A stretch of 64,000 nucleotides of DNA from JAXLYE01 sp046351595 (GCA_046351595.1 JAXLYE010000009.1:186001-250000), one strand, 5' to 3'. Shown: positions 17,648-27,101, counted from the first letter of the stretch. The notes: a model not told the origin generated them from the sequence alone. A program made the numbers and translations.

Positions 17648-19939
17648 ATGGGACAGGTGAGCGCCAGCATCAGACCTGCCGCGGCTGCACAGACGGAGCC
17701 GAGCGCACGGCGCGGTCCTCCGCCCGCAGCGACGAGCGCACGCGCCCGCTATCACCGATTGTTGGGTCCCTCGGGGCTCTTGGCGCCGCGGGACGGCGAT
17801 CCGGGCGGCGGCGCGGTCGCGGATCCGGCGCCGCCGTCTCCGTCGCCGTCGCTACCGCCGCCGCTGCCGCTGCCCGGGCCGGCGAGCGTCGACGGCGTCT
17901 GGGAGGCGCTGGTGCAGCGGCGCGCCGCCGAGCAGGACACGTCGCCCGCGGGGGCGGTGCCGCCGGAGCGCACCCTGCTCGGCTACGCACCGACGGCGCT
18001 GATCGACGGCTGCTGGCTGGCGGCGGCCGTGCACGTCCGTTACGCGCACAGCGCGCTCGGCGCGGCGCTGATCGACGCCTTCTACCTCGAGAGCGGGGAG
18101 GGAGACGCCGGGCGCCACCACGGCAACCTCTATCGCGCGCTGCTGGCGTCGGCGGGGCTGTCGCTGCCCGAGCCCGCGAGCGCGGCGCTGGCCGAGGAGC
18201 CGCGGCTCGACGAGGCCGACTTCGCGCTGGCGCTGTCCGGCCTGCAGCTCGCCCGCCCGCGCGGCGCGCCGGACCTGTCCGTGATCGTCGGGTTTCACGT
18301 GGCGGCGACGATCCTCGGTCCGCCTCCCTGCGTGGTTCGTGCGGCGGTCGGGCCGGGCCTGTTCCTGGCCGCGCACGACGCCGCGTCGCCGTCGGGGCAG
18401 CGCGCCGAGCAGCTGGCCCGGCGCTGCCTGAGCGCGTGGGCCGAGCAGGGCGGCGCCGACTGGCAAGCGCTGTGGCGCGGGGCCGCGCGGCTGATCGAGC
18501 AGCGGCAGGCGTGGCTCGCATCGCTGCACCCGGCCGTCGAGCGCTCGCCGTGGCAGGCGATGATCGAGCTGGTCGAGAGCAAGGCGCGCCACGGCTTCGG
18601 CTACCACCGCCAGCTCGCGCTCGGCGGGCGCCGCTTCGACGAGTGGCTTGATCCTCAAGGGGCGCAGCGGCCGGATGCGCGCGGCTTCCTGCGCGAGCTG
18701 GCGCGCTCGCGCTGGGTGGTGCCGGGCCAGCCCGATCGCAGCCCGCTGACGCAGCGCGCGGTCGCATTCGGCGGCCCGATGTTCGGCGTCTTCACCGACG
18801 ACGAGCTGGCGGTGATGCGCGCCTGGATCACAGCGCTGGGCAGTTTGCCCGAGGGCGAGAGCGAGGGCGAGGTCGCGACCGAGGACGCCCCGCGCCGCGA
18901 TCCGCCGCCGTCGCTGCTGCCGCTGCGCACCGTGCCGCCCGCGCCTGTGCGAGGCGCGGCGCCGTCGCTGCCGCTGCTCTATCACCGCCTGCTGAGCCGC
19001 GGCGGCGAGCCGGAAACCGCGGCGCTGGCGCGCGAGCACATCACGCGCGTGCTCGCCCACGCCGCGCGCGCGGTGACGCCGGCCCGGCTGCGTGCGCAGG
19101 GGCTGTGGCCGTACGACGCGCCGCGCCTGCAGGGCTGGGTCGAGGCGCGCCTGCACGAGCAGCTCTTCGACGGCAAGAAGCCCGAGGAGCTCGACGCCGA
19201 GCCGGACACCACGGGCCTCGTCCCGGAGCTCGTGCACGACGACGTCGTATTCCTGCTGACGCAGATCGCGCCCGCGGCGCTGGTCGACGGCGCGTGGCTG
19301 CACGGTGCGGCGTCGCCGGCCTCGTTCCACACGCCGGTGTCGTCGCTGCTGTTCCGCATCTACCGCGACGAGCTCGGCGCCGGCGTCGCCTACCAGCACC
19401 ACGGCAACGTGCTGCGGCGCGCGCTCGCGGCGCAGGGAGTGGACCTGCCGGCCTGCGACAGCGCCGAGTTTGCGGCCTCTTCCGGGCTCCTGCCCGCGGC
19501 GTTCTCGACGCCGGTGCTGTGGCTCTGCGCGGCGCTGCACGGCGACGAGTTCCTGCCGGAGCTTTTGGGCCTGAACCTGGCGATCGAGATGGCGGGCGTC
19601 GGCCGCACCTACGAGCGCGCCATCCGCCTGCTGCGCCGCCACGGCATCGACGCGTACTACTTCGAGCTGCACAACACCATCGACAACGGCGCCACCGGGC
19701 ACACGGCGTGGTCGACGCAGGCGATCCGGCTGTACTTCGACGAGCAGCTGCCGCGAGGTGATGCGGCGGCGCGCGAGCAGGCGTGGCTGCGGCTGTGGCG
19801 CGGGCATGCGGCGTATGGGATCTCGAGCGGGCCGCTCCTGCGCGCGGTGGCGCTGCGCCTGGGCCCGCGGCTCGGCTGGCGCTGGCTGCGGCGTCAGATC
19901 ATCGGTCACTCGCCGACGCAGCCGGCGGCGCGAGGCTGA
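17648..19939 (+). CDS. Duplicated haem-oxygenase-like diiron oxidase (iron-containing redox enzyme family)
   Basis: 763 residues built from two related halves. Each begins YHRLL (near 35 and 445), then has an ALIDG/ALVDG segment and a HHGNLYRAL/HHGNVLRRAL segment. The second half has a complete set of likely iron ligands: YRDE, HHGN, LAIEMAG, and H..D....H in ELHNTIDNGATGHT. The first half keeps YLE and HHGN but shows His where the second Glu should be and lacks the last His/Asp/His cluster, so it is probably non-catalytic. Such HDO enzymes catalyse N-oxygenation, C-C cleavage or desaturation in natural-product pathways. GGGAGA precedes the ATG; asnB-like and AurF-like genes follow after 9 and 1 bp. 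Confidence 0.8.
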   Translation: MGQVSASIRPAAAAQTEPSARRGPPPAATSARARYHRLLGPSGLLAPRDGDPGGGAVADPAPPSPSPSLPPPLPLPGPASVDGVWEALVQRRAAEQDTSPAGAVPPERTLLGYAPTALIDGCWLAAAVHVRYAHSALGAALIDAFYLESGEGDAGRHHGNLYRALLASAGLSLPEPASAALAEEPRLDEADFALALSGLQLARPRGAPDLSVIVGFHVAATILGPPPCVVRAAVGPGLFLAAHDAASPSGQRAEQLARRCLSAWAEQGGADWQALWRGAARLIEQRQAWLASLHPAVERSPWQAMIELVESKARHGFGYHRQLALGGRRFDEWLDPQGAQRPDARGFLRELARSRWVVPGQPDRSPLTQRAVAFGGPMFGVFTDDELAVMRAWITALGSLPEGESEGEVATEDAPRRDPPPSLLPLRTVPPAPVRGAAPSLPLLYHRLLSRGGEPETAALAREHITRVLAHAARAVTPARLRAQGLWPYDAPRLQGWVEARLHEQLFDGKKPEELDAEPDTTGLVPELVHDDVVFLLTQIAPAALVDGAWLHGAASPASFHTPVSSLLFRIYRDELGAGVAYQHHGNVLRRALAAQGVDLPACDSAEFAASSGLLPAAFSTPVLWLCAALHGDEFLPELLGLNLAIEMAGVGRTYERAIRLLRRHGIDAYYFELHNTIDNGATGHTAWSTQAIRLYFDEQLPRGDAAAREQAWLRLWRGHAAYGISSGPLLRAVALRLGPRLGWRWLRRQIIGHSPTQPAARG

Positions 19940-19948
19940 GCGCGGGAC

Positions 19949-21931
19949 ATGTGCGGCATCGTCGGCGCCCTCGATCTGGTCGCGCAGCGCGAGCTCGGAC
20001 CGGCGCGCCTTGCGCGCATGGCGGCCAGCCTCCACCACCGCGGACCCGACGACGGCGCGGCGTGGAGCGCGCCCGGCATCGCGCTGGCGACGCGGCGGCT
20101 GGCGATCGTCGACGTCGCCAACGGCCGCCAGCCGCTCTCGGATGCGAGCGGCCGGGTGTGGGCCGCGGCCAACGGCGAGCTGTTCAACCAGGAGGCGCTG
20201 CGCGGTGAGCTCGAGGCACGCGGCCACACGCTGCGCACGCGCTGCGACACCGAGCTGTGGCCCGGCCTGTACCTGACCTCGGGGGAGGGGGCGTTCGAGC
20301 GGGCGCGCGGGCAGTTCGCGGTGGCGCTGTGGGACCAGTCCGAGCGCACGCTGCTGCTCGGCCGCGATCGCATCGGCATCTGCCCGCTGTACTACGCGAT
20401 CGCCGACGGCTGGCTGCTGTTCGCCTCGGAGATCAAGGCGATCATTGCCTCCGGCCTGCTGCGCGCCGAGGCGGATCGCGCCGGCATCGATCACGTGTTC
20501 TCGCTGTTCGCGGCGGGCACGCGGCGCACCTGCTTCCGCGGCATAAGCTCGCTGTGGCCCGGGCACTTCCTGCGCGTGCGCGGCGGCGAGCTTGTGCTCA
20601 AGCGCTACTGGGATCTCAGCTTCCCGGATCGCGGCGACGAGCGGCGGCTGCCCTCGGCCGGGCCGCTCGTCGACGAGCTCGAAGGCATCCTGCGCGGCGC
20701 GGTGCGGCGGCGGTTCCTCTCGGACGGGCCGGTCGCCACCTACCTGAGCGGCGGCCTCGACTCGACGCTGGTTCTGGGCCTCGCGCGAGAAGCCCGGCCC
20801 GCGCGAGACGGCGCGCCGCTGACCTCGTTCACCGTGGGCTACGACGACGCCGGGCCCGACGAGCGGCCGCGCGCCATCGCCAGCGCGAAGCGGCTCGGCG
20901 CCCACCTGGAGGCGCTGGTGCCGTCGCCGCACGACCTGCTGGCGGCGCTGCCGCGCGTGGTCACCGCGGTGGAGGGCCCGGTCATGGACACCGCCGATGC
21001 CAGCCTGCTCCTGCTCGCCGAGCGCGTCGCGCAGCGCGGCTTCAAGGTGGTGCTGACCGGCGAGGGCGCGGACGAGGCGATGGGCGGCTATATCTGGCAC
21101 AAGGCGCGCAAGGTGCTCGAGCACCTGAGCGCGCTGCACCCGCGGCTGCCCGCGTGGATTCGCGGCGGCGTGTCGGCGCTGGCGACGCCGGGCACGCCGG
21201 AGCCGCGCTTCCAGGCCCACTTCGGCGAGCTGCGTCCGAGCCTGCTCGAGGTCTACGAGCCGCTGTCGCGGGCGCGCTGGCTGCTCTACTCGGAGTCGAT
21301 GGCCGCGGCGGCGCGCGAGCACGATCCGTTCGCGGAGCTCGACATCCGGCCGCAGCACATGCGGCGCTGGGATCCGCTGAACCAGTCGCTCTACCTCGAG
21401 TACAAGCTGATGCTGCCGGGGCACCTCCTGCTCGGCAAGGGCGACCGCGTCGCGATGCACTCCGGCGTCGAGAACCGCTACCCGTTCCTCGACGAGGCGT
21501 TCATCGACTTCGCGAGCCAGCTGGCGCCCGAGTACAAGCTGCGCGGCGCGCGCGAGAAGTGGCTCTTGCGCGAGCTGGCGCAGCGCATCCTGCCGCGCGA
21601 GATCGCCAGCCCGCCCAAGGGCATGTTCAAGGCGAACCCGCTGTCGCAGCTCGGGCAGCCGCGCTGGGTCGAGCAGCTCACGAGCCCCGAGTCGCTGGCC
21701 GCGACCGGCTACTTCTCCGTCGAGCGGGTGGCGCGCGAGCGGGCGCTCCAGCGCGTGCTGCCGCCGTACCTGCCGCGCCGCTTCGTGGTCGATGGCAGCT
21801 ACACCGCGATGGTGATGACGCAGCTGTTCCACCACCTCTTCCTTGGCGGCGGCCTGTGCGAGCTGCCGACCTGGTCTCCACCCGAGCCCGCGCCGGCGCT
21901 GGCCGCGGCTCCTTCTCCGCAGGGTCACTGA
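19949..21931 (+). CDS. Asparagine synthase (glutamine-hydrolysing) type amidotransferase
   Basis: 660 residues. MCGIVGALD gives the N-terminal nucleophile Cys2 of a class II glutaminase; the synthetase half has the ATP pyrophosphatase loop YLSGGLDSTLV near residue 266. It should adenylate a carboxylate and transfer ammonia from glutamine to give an amide. Housekeeping AsnB makes asparagine, but relatives within gene clusters amidate peptides or small molecules. Its position 9 bp after a diiron oxidase and 1 bp before an AurF-like oxygenase favours the latter. The start is fixed by Cys2. Confidence 0.9.
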   Translation: MCGIVGALDLVAQRELGPARLARMAASLHHRGPDDGAAWSAPGIALATRRLAIVDVANGRQPLSDASGRVWAAANGELFNQEALRGELEARGHTLRTRCDTELWPGLYLTSGEGAFERARGQFAVALWDQSERTLLLGRDRIGICPLYYAIADGWLLFASEIKAIIASGLLRAEADRAGIDHVFSLFAAGTRRTCFRGISSLWPGHFLRVRGGELVLKRYWDLSFPDRGDERRLPSAGPLVDELEGILRGAVRRRFLSDGPVATYLSGGLDSTLVLGLAREARPARDGAPLTSFTVGYDDAGPDERPRAIASAKRLGAHLEALVPSPHDLLAALPRVVTAVEGPVMDTADASLLLLAERVAQRGFKVVLTGEGADEAMGGYIWHKARKVLEHLSALHPRLPAWIRGGVSALATPGTPEPRFQAHFGELRPSLLEVYEPLSRARWLLYSESMAAAAREHDPFAELDIRPQHMRRWDPLNQSLYLEYKLMLPGHLLLGKGDRVAMHSGVENRYPFLDEAFIDFASQLAPEYKLRGAREKWLLRELAQRILPREIASPPKGMFKANPLSQLGQPRWVEQLTSPESLAATGYFSVERVARERALQRVLPPYLPRRFVVDGSYTAMVMTQLFHHLFLGGGLCELPTWSPPEPAPALAAAPSPQGH

Positions 21932-21932
21932 A

Positions 21933-22907
21933 GTGCAGGAACTACCGATCGCGCGCGACGCCGCCTTGCCTCCGATGTCTGGCGATGAGCCCCCGCCGCG
22001 CGGCGCGCCGGCGCCCGATCCGGCGCGCCTCAACGAGCTGGTCCGCCGTCGCTGGGATCGCCTCGACTGGGCCGCCGCGATCCCGCCGGACGCGCTGGTG
22101 ATCCCGGAGGCGCACTACATGGACGTCGCGGCGCTCGGCCTGAGCGAGGCGCAGCGGGTGGCGCTGAACCGCCTGTTCGCGTGCTTCACCTGCGAGCTGT
22201 TCGTCCACTTCGAGGCGTACGTCATCCGCTACCTGGAGCGCGTGGCCGCCTCGATCCAGGGCGTCTCACGGCCTGGCATCGAGCGCTTCATCGCCGAGGA
22301 GCGCGTGCACTCCGAGGCGTTCCGGCGCCTGCTGCACAAGCTGCGCCCGGATCTGTACACCGACGATGCGAGCGAGGCCCTGCCGCTGCGCTTCCTGCGC
22401 TGGAGCCGCGGCGACGACACCGCGCTGCGCCTGGCGCCGATGGGGACGTTCTTCCTTTTGGCGTGGCTGTTCGAGGAGATCACGCTGTTCGTGCCGCGCG
22501 CGCTCGACGGCTGCCCGCAGCAGTGCGTGCCGCTGGTCAGCGAGGTGATGCGCCTGCACGCGCGCGAGGAGCAGCCGCACGTCGCCCTCGACGAGCGCGT
22601 GCTCGTCCACCTGACCCGCAGCAGCCGCAGCTTCCGCTCGGGGCTGCAGACGCTGCTGGCGCTGCCGCTTCTGGTCTACGTGGACACCAAGGTGCGCGGC
22701 GCGTGGCGCGGCCTGGTCGCGACCGCGGCGCGTGAGCTCGAGCTGACGCCGGCGCAGCAGGCGCGCATCCGCGACCGCGGGCCTACGCAGTCGGATCGCT
22801 GGGGCCTAAAGAGCTTCCTCGGCAAGCTGGCGCCGAGCGGCATCGCGGGCGCGAGGCTCCTGTGCTGGGCGCTCAGGCGCGAGCTGCACGAACCCGACGC
22901 GGCATGA
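21933..22907 (+). CDS. AurF-like diiron oxygenase
   Basis: 324 residues, all helical by appearance. Ligand-type motifs appear in the order expected for a ferritin-like diiron oxygenase: E in CELFVHFEAYVIRYL (about 87-101), EExxH in FIAEERVHSEAF (about 122), E in LFEEITLF (about 180) and EExxH in HAREEQPHVAL (about 209-219). The p-aminobenzoate N-oxygenase family fits best; members oxidise amines to hydroxylamine, nitroso or nitro groups. A GTG start at 21933 is used because it follows the asnB-like stop by 1 bp; ATG 21975 is an alternative. The stop overlaps the next start (ATGA). Confidence 0.75.
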   Translation: MQELPIARDAALPPMSGDEPPPRGAPAPDPARLNELVRRRWDRLDWAAAIPPDALVIPEAHYMDVAALGLSEAQRVALNRLFACFTCELFVHFEAYVIRYLERVAASIQGVSRPGIERFIAEERVHSEAFRRLLHKLRPDLYTDDASEALPLRFLRWSRGDDTALRLAPMGTFFLLAWLFEEITLFVPRALDGCPQQCVPLVSEVMRLHAREEQPHVALDERVLVHLTRSSRSFRSGLQTLLALPLLVYVDTKVRGAWRGLVATAARELELTPAQQARIRDRGPTQSDRWGLKSFLGKLAPSGIAGARLLCWALRRELHEPDAA

Positions 22908-24316
22908 GCTCGGCCCTCGCATACGTCGGCGACAGCCAGGGCATCCTGGCGTCGTTCCGCGCCCTGATCGACGCGGCCGAGCAGAGCATCGTCCTGCAGA
23001 TGTACCTGTTCGCGCAGAACGGCGATCAGACGCTGCTCTTGCCGCGGCCCGGCGCGTTCGCGTACGCGCAGACCGTGGCCGACTGGCTGATCGAGAAGAA
23101 GCGCGCGAACCCGGCGATGCCGATCGTCGTGATTCTGGACAGCAACACGCCCGCCAACCCGAGGCTGACGCGGCGCCGCGGGGTGCTGATCCGGCAGCGG
23201 CTGCAGGAAGCGGGCGTGATCGTGCTGAACGCCTGCCTGTTCGGCGCGCGCTTCGATCGAAGGCGGCGGCTCGTGCCGCAGATGAACTTCCACCTCGCGC
23301 ACCAGCGCGTCCCGGCCGCGGACTGGGTCGAGCACCAGAACCGCTGGCAGGTCCTGCACAACGTCGAGGATCACCGCAAGAACCTGGTCATCGACGGCGG
23401 GCGGGCCGGCGCCGTGACCTCGCACAACCTGTTCGACGTCGCCTACGACTGGCACGAGAACCTGCTCTGGCTGACAGGCGATGTGGCGCGCGCGCTGTGG
23501 CAGAGCGTGATGGCGGCGCTCACCGAGGCGCTGACGCTGCCGCAGGACGTGTCCGAGCGCGAGCGCGTGGCGCTGCAGGCGCTCACGAGCCAGCCGCCCG
23601 CCGAAGACGACGGGCGCGGGCCGCTGCGGCCCCGCCTCACAGAGGTCGCGGGCTACTTCGGCGGAGCGCCGGGCCCGATGCCGGGCGCGGACGCGCGGCT
23701 CGCCGAGGATCCGCGCTGCGAGCTGATCGAGAGCGCCGCGATCCGCCCGCGCCTGTGCGCGCTGCTCGACGAGTCGGGCGCGGGCGACGAGCTCTTGATC
23801 GCGACCGCGTACTTCTCGGATCTCGAGGTGCTAGCCGCGATCGAGCGGGCCGCGGCGCGCGGGGCGCGGGTGCGCGTGCTGATCGACTCCATCGCTGCGC
23901 TGCCGCTGCCGGCGCTGGCTGCGTGGCTGACGCGCGGCCTCGTCAACCACGCGGTGACCTGCCGCGCGCTCACGCTCGTCGAGCGCCTGCCCGAGCGCTT
24001 CCTGGTGCGGGTCCACGACTCGGGGCGCGGTGCGATGATGCACCTCAAGACCGTGGCGCGGCTCGGGCGGGAGCCGGTGCTGCTCGGGGGGCAGGCGAAC
24101 TTCACGCCGAACTCGTTCTCGGGGGCGTACCTTGAGACGGACGTGCTGACGCGCGCGCCGGAGATCCTGGCGGCGTTCGTGGAGCACTTCGAGCGGCTGT
24201 GGGCGCTGCCCGAGTCGCGGCCGCTGCGGCGGGCACCGGGTCTGTGGCCGGCGCTGCGCCTGCGGATGCTGTCGCTGCTGCTGTGGCTGTTCGGCTGCTT
24301 CGGCCTGCGCCCGTGA
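22904..24316 (+). CDS. Phospholipase D-fold protein with C-terminal membrane segment
   Basis: 470 residues with two PLD half-sites. The first is intact, HRKNLVID (HxKx4D) near residue 156 with TSHN behind it. The second, near 380, reads HLKTVARL and lacks the Asp, though GGQAN follows, so the enzyme may be altered in activity. PLD enzymes use paired His residues for phosphodiester transfer (cardiolipin synthase, phospholipase, nuclease). A hydrophobic, Leu/Trp-rich C-terminus (RMLSLLLWLFGCFG) suggests membrane association. The ATG overlaps the AurF-like stop by 4 bp, so it belongs to that cassette. Confidence 0.8.
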   Translation: MSSALAYVGDSQGILASFRALIDAAEQSIVLQMYLFAQNGDQTLLLPRPGAFAYAQTVADWLIEKKRANPAMPIVVILDSNTPANPRLTRRRGVLIRQRLQEAGVIVLNACLFGARFDRRRRLVPQMNFHLAHQRVPAADWVEHQNRWQVLHNVEDHRKNLVIDGGRAGAVTSHNLFDVAYDWHENLLWLTGDVARALWQSVMAALTEALTLPQDVSERERVALQALTSQPPAEDDGRGPLRPRLTEVAGYFGGAPGPMPGADARLAEDPRCELIESAAIRPRLCALLDESGAGDELLIATAYFSDLEVLAAIERAAARGARVRVLIDSIAALPLPALAAWLTRGLVNHAVTCRALTLVERLPERFLVRVHDSGRGAMMHLKTVARLGREPVLLGGQANFTPNSFSGAYLETDVLTRAPEILAAFVEHFERLWALPESRPLRRAPGLWPALRLRMLSLLLWLFGCFGLRP

Positions 24317-24325
24317 GGGCCGGGC

Positions 24326-25186
24326 CTATAAGACGTAGCCGAGCACCAGGATCGCGATCGTCGCGTCCGCGACCACGTGCGCGAGGAAGGGTGCGAGCAG
24401 GCCGCGGCTGTGCTGGCGCAGGAGCCCGAGCATAACGGCCCAGCCGGCAGCGAGGGTGACCCCGACGGCGCCGCGCGGAAATCCGTGTGCGTGCTGGAGG
24501 CCAAAGGACACGGCCTGGAGCAGGATGGCGGCGTGCGCGCCCGCGCGTGACGAAGAGGAGGCGACCAGCGACGTCTGGATCACGCCGCGCCAGATCAGCT
24601 CCTCGAGCGCGGCGTTGAGCAGCGCGAACGCCACGCCGCCGACGATCAGCACGGCCCGCGGCGCGTGCAGCAGCGCCGAGCTCGTGAGATCGCTCAGGTC
24701 CGGCTGCATCAGCACAAGCCACGCCGTCAGGGCGCCGGGCGTCACGCCACCGACGAGCGCGATCCAGCGCAGCGGCAGCCGACCGCGCTCGGCCCAGCCC
24801 GGCGGCGGCCGCAGGGCCGGCACCAGCGTCGTCAGCGCCGCGTAGGCCGACAGCGCGATGGCCATCTCGGCCTGCCACGGCAGGAGCGTCTGCTCGGCCG
24901 CGAGCAGGCAGGCGACCAGGGCCGCGATGGCGCTTGCGTGCGGCCGCCGCGCCGCGACCACGGCCAGCCCGCTCGCGCCGCTCGCGAGCGCCAGCGAGGG
25001 CAGCGGGTGGGCGCGCGGATCGAGCACCGCCTGCAGCGCCAGCAGGGCCAGCGACGCCAGCACCAGCGCGACCTCCGCTGTCTGACGCGCCGCCACGGGA
25101 GCGGAGCGGGCAGCGGCCGGGTCCGCGGGGTCACCGGCGCGGTCTGGCGGGCACATGTCCGACAGCGGGCTCACCCGCGACAGCAT
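24326..25186 (-). CDS. CPBP-family intramembrane protease
   Basis: 286 residues with about seven hydrophobic segments. The three motifs of the CAAX-protease/bacteriocin-processing (CPBP, Abi) family are present: EELIWRG, FGLQHAHG and HVVAD. The Glu pair and the two His residues form the membrane-embedded active site. Bacterial members process peptides or confer self-immunity to bacteriocins, but most have no known substrate. The exact start is uncertain: GTG 25204, ATG 25186 and ATG 25156 are all in frame and none has a strong ribosome site. It is convergent with the diiron cassette, 9 bp away. Confidence 0.85.
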   Translation of the reverse strand: MLSRVSPLSDMCPPDRAGDPADPAAARSAPVAARQTAEVALVLASLALLALQAVLDPRAHPLPSLALASGASGLAVVAARRPHASAIAALVACLLAAEQTLLPWQAEMAIALSAYAALTTLVPALRPPPGWAERGRLPLRWIALVGGVTPGALTAWLVLMQPDLSDLTSSALLHAPRAVLIVGGVAFALLNAALEELIWRGVIQTSLVASSSSRAGAHAAILLQAVSFGLQHAHGFPRGAVGVTLAAGWAVMLGLLRQHSRGLLAPFLAHVVADATIAILVLGYVL

Positions 25187-25298
25187 CCAGCGCGGCCCGC
25201 CCACCTGTCAACGCCGCACCGGTCGCTCTTCGCGGATACCAGGGGCGCGGCACGGCGGCGTCTCCCCATGCGCCGACATGTCCGTCTCCAGGGCAGTC

Positions 25299-25334
25299 GT
25301 TACCGTCGGAGAGGCATAGTTACCATGGGGTAAC
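25299..25334. promoter_or_regulatory. Upstream activating element: GTTAC, then GTTAC-N6-GTAAC
   Basis: Half-sites at 25299-25303, 25319-25323 and 25330-25334; the first two are exactly 20 bp apart and the last two form an inverted repeat with a 6-bp spacer. It lies about 95 bp upstream of the sigma-54 promoter at 25421, the usual place for an enhancer-binding protein. The same arrangement recurs at 34118-34155 and, mirror-image, at 40407-40442. Confidence 0.6.
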
Positions 25335-25420
25335 GTCTGGCGCGCAGCACCAAAATTCATTCCGCAAAGGTATGGCCTGTTTAGTCTGTCCGCCCCTCCC
25401 ACGAGGTTCCGCTGGGCCGA

Positions 25421-25435
25421 CGGCACGGAGCTTGC
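25421..25435 (+). promoter_or_regulatory. Sigma-54 promoter of the sensory operon
   Basis: CGGCACG-N4-TTGC has the obligatory GG-N10-GC spacing; only the first T of TGGCACG differs. Start of transcription would be near 25446, giving a leader of about 70 nt. A palindromic activator site lies upstream. Confidence 0.65.
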
Positions 25436-25515
25436 CGAGCACCGCACATCGTTACGCGACAGGGATCACGGCGCGTGAACGTTCAAATGCATCGGTGAAG
25501 AGGGAGGAGTCTGAG

Positions 25516-26544
25516 GTGAATACGTGGTGCGAGAATACCCTGGACGCGATCAGCGCCGGAATCCTGATTCTGGATGAAAAGGGAGCGGTGCAGTACGCCA
25601 ACCGACCCGCGTCCGGAATCCTCGATCAGCCGGTGGAGGATCTGGTCGGTGCGCCGGTGGAGTCGCTGCTGGCGCCGCTGTCGCGGCTCGCGCAGCGCGA
25701 CAACGGCACCGGGAGGGTCGAGTTCGACGTCACGCTGAAGGGAGGCGCGCAGCGCAGCATGGGCGCACACCTGTCGACGTACCTGGACGAGTGCGCGAAG
25801 GCCGAGCGCCATGTCTGTATGTTTCAGGACATCACTCCCTATGCCGATCTTCGGCGCGAGCGCGATCGCCTGCTGCAGTACGCGGCGCTGAACCAGGTGC
25901 TGCCGGGGGTCCTGCACGAGCTGCGCAACCCGCTGGCCTCGGCGATGGCGATGCTGCAGGTCCTGGTCGAAGAGACCGAGGGGGGCCTGCAGCAGGATCT
26001 GCACGCGCTGCTCGGCGAGCTGCGCCGCATGAGCCTGACGCTGCAGGGCGTGGGCGTCGTCGGCCACCAGCTGCGCAGCGAGGGGTACCACGCCGTGGAC
26101 TCGGCCATCGAAGAGACGGTGCGGGTGATGCACGGGGCCGCGGAGCGCGCGCGGGTGACGCTGACTCCGCACGTCCTGACGATGCCGCTGTTGCGGCTCT
26201 CGGGTCCGGTGATCAAGGCCATCACCTTCAACCTGGTGGACAACGCCATCGGCGCCTGCAGTGTCGGTGGGAACGTGAAGGTTTCGGCGCACCTCAGCGG
26301 GGAGGCGGATGGCAGAGGCGCGGGACGCTCCTTCGAGCTGAGCGTCGAGGACGACGGGCGGGGCATGACCAGCGAGGTGAAGCAGCGCTGCACGGAGCTG
26401 TTCTTCTCGACCAAGCCGCGCGGGAGCGGGATCGGATTGACGCTGTGTGAGCGCGCGGTGAAGGGGGCGGGGGGGACGCTGGAGATCGACAGTGAGGAGG
26501 GGCGGGGGACGCGGATTGTGGTCCGGGTGCCGCTGGGTCGATAG
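25516..26544 (+). CDS. PAS-domain histidine kinase
   Basis: 342 residues, no membrane segment, so it is cytoplasmic. A PAS domain covers about 8-115 (AISAGILILDEKGAVQYANR). The dimerisation domain has the phosphoacceptor His in VLHELRNPLAS and the ATPase domain has NLVDNAIGA, VEDDGRGM and GSGIGLTL. The start is GTG 25516, chosen because GGGAGGAG lies 6 bp upstream. It heads a six-gene same-strand run that includes a receiver protein without a DNA-binding domain, its likely partner, and a protoglobin that could supply an oxygen or NO signal. A sigma-54 promoter and palindromic activator site lie in front. Confidence 0.88.
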   Translation: MNTWCENTLDAISAGILILDEKGAVQYANRPASGILDQPVEDLVGAPVESLLAPLSRLAQRDNGTGRVEFDVTLKGGAQRSMGAHLSTYLDECAKAERHVCMFQDITPYADLRRERDRLLQYAALNQVLPGVLHELRNPLASAMAMLQVLVEETEGGLQQDLHALLGELRRMSLTLQGVGVVGHQLRSEGYHAVDSAIEETVRVMHGAAERARVTLTPHVLTMPLLRLSGPVIKAITFNLVDNAIGACSVGGNVKVSAHLSGEADGRGAGRSFELSVEDDGRGMTSEVKQRCTELFFSTKPRGSGIGLTLCERAVKGAGGTLEIDSEEGRGTRIVVRVPLGR

Positions 26545-26735
26545 GACCGCTGCAGCGAGGCGTTGCTCTGGGCTTACGGTGCGGGGCCTGCCGCCTGCAG
26601 GTATCCCGCCGCTCTCGCGTCGGGAGCCCTCCTTCCGGCGTCACCCGCACCTAATACAGAGAGAGACGCGGCCAGGAATGAGCCGCGGTACGCCGGGGTT
26701 GGGAATGAGCAGGGAATACGGAAAAGGAGACTTTT

Positions 26736-27101
26736 ATGTCACGAGTTGATCAGCTGAACAAGATACTGCGCGGGCTGCAGAGCGGCTCGCCGGATGTGGA
26801 AGCGAGTGCGCTCATCTCGGAAGAGGGTCTGATGATCGCGAGCGCGCTGCCGTCGCACGTGGACGAGTCGCGCGTCGCGGCGATGTCCGCGACCCTGCTC
26901 AGCCTCGGTACCCGCGCCACGAACGAGCTGGAGCGCGGGCAGATCGAAGAGGTGCTGGTGCGCGGCTCGGATGGGTACGCGGTGATGATGAACGCGGGGC
27001 AGGGGACGCTGCTCCTGGTCATGGCGAGCAAGACCGCGAAGCTCGGACTGACCTTCCTCGATATGCGCCGCGCGGTGGTGGACATCAAGCGGGTGCTCTA
27101 G
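26736..27101 (+). CDS. Roadblock/LC7 domain protein
   Basis: 121 residues, essentially one Roadblock/LC7 fold: LNKILRGLQ, then EASALISEEGLMIAS, and the closing GLTFLDMRRAVVDIK. Bacterial members often regulate small Ras-like GTPases, as MglB does for MglA in Myxococcus, or bind membrane partners. No GTPase gene is nearby. A second Roadblock-like protein, membrane-anchored, closes this operon (29445-30074), so the two could dimerise. AAAGGAGAC precedes the ATG. Confidence 0.85.
   Translation: MSRVDQLNKILRGLQSGSPDVEASALISEEGLMIASALPSHVDESRVAAMSATLLSLGTRATNELERGQIEEVLVRGSDGYAVMMNAGQGTLLLVMASKTAKLGLTFLDMRRAVVDIKRVL

Noticed and set aside
17852..22033. 1393-codon minus-strand open frame across the diiron cassette
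   Set aside because: Long only because of GC bias. The plus strand encodes recognisable HDO, AsnB and AurF-type proteins with tight spacing.
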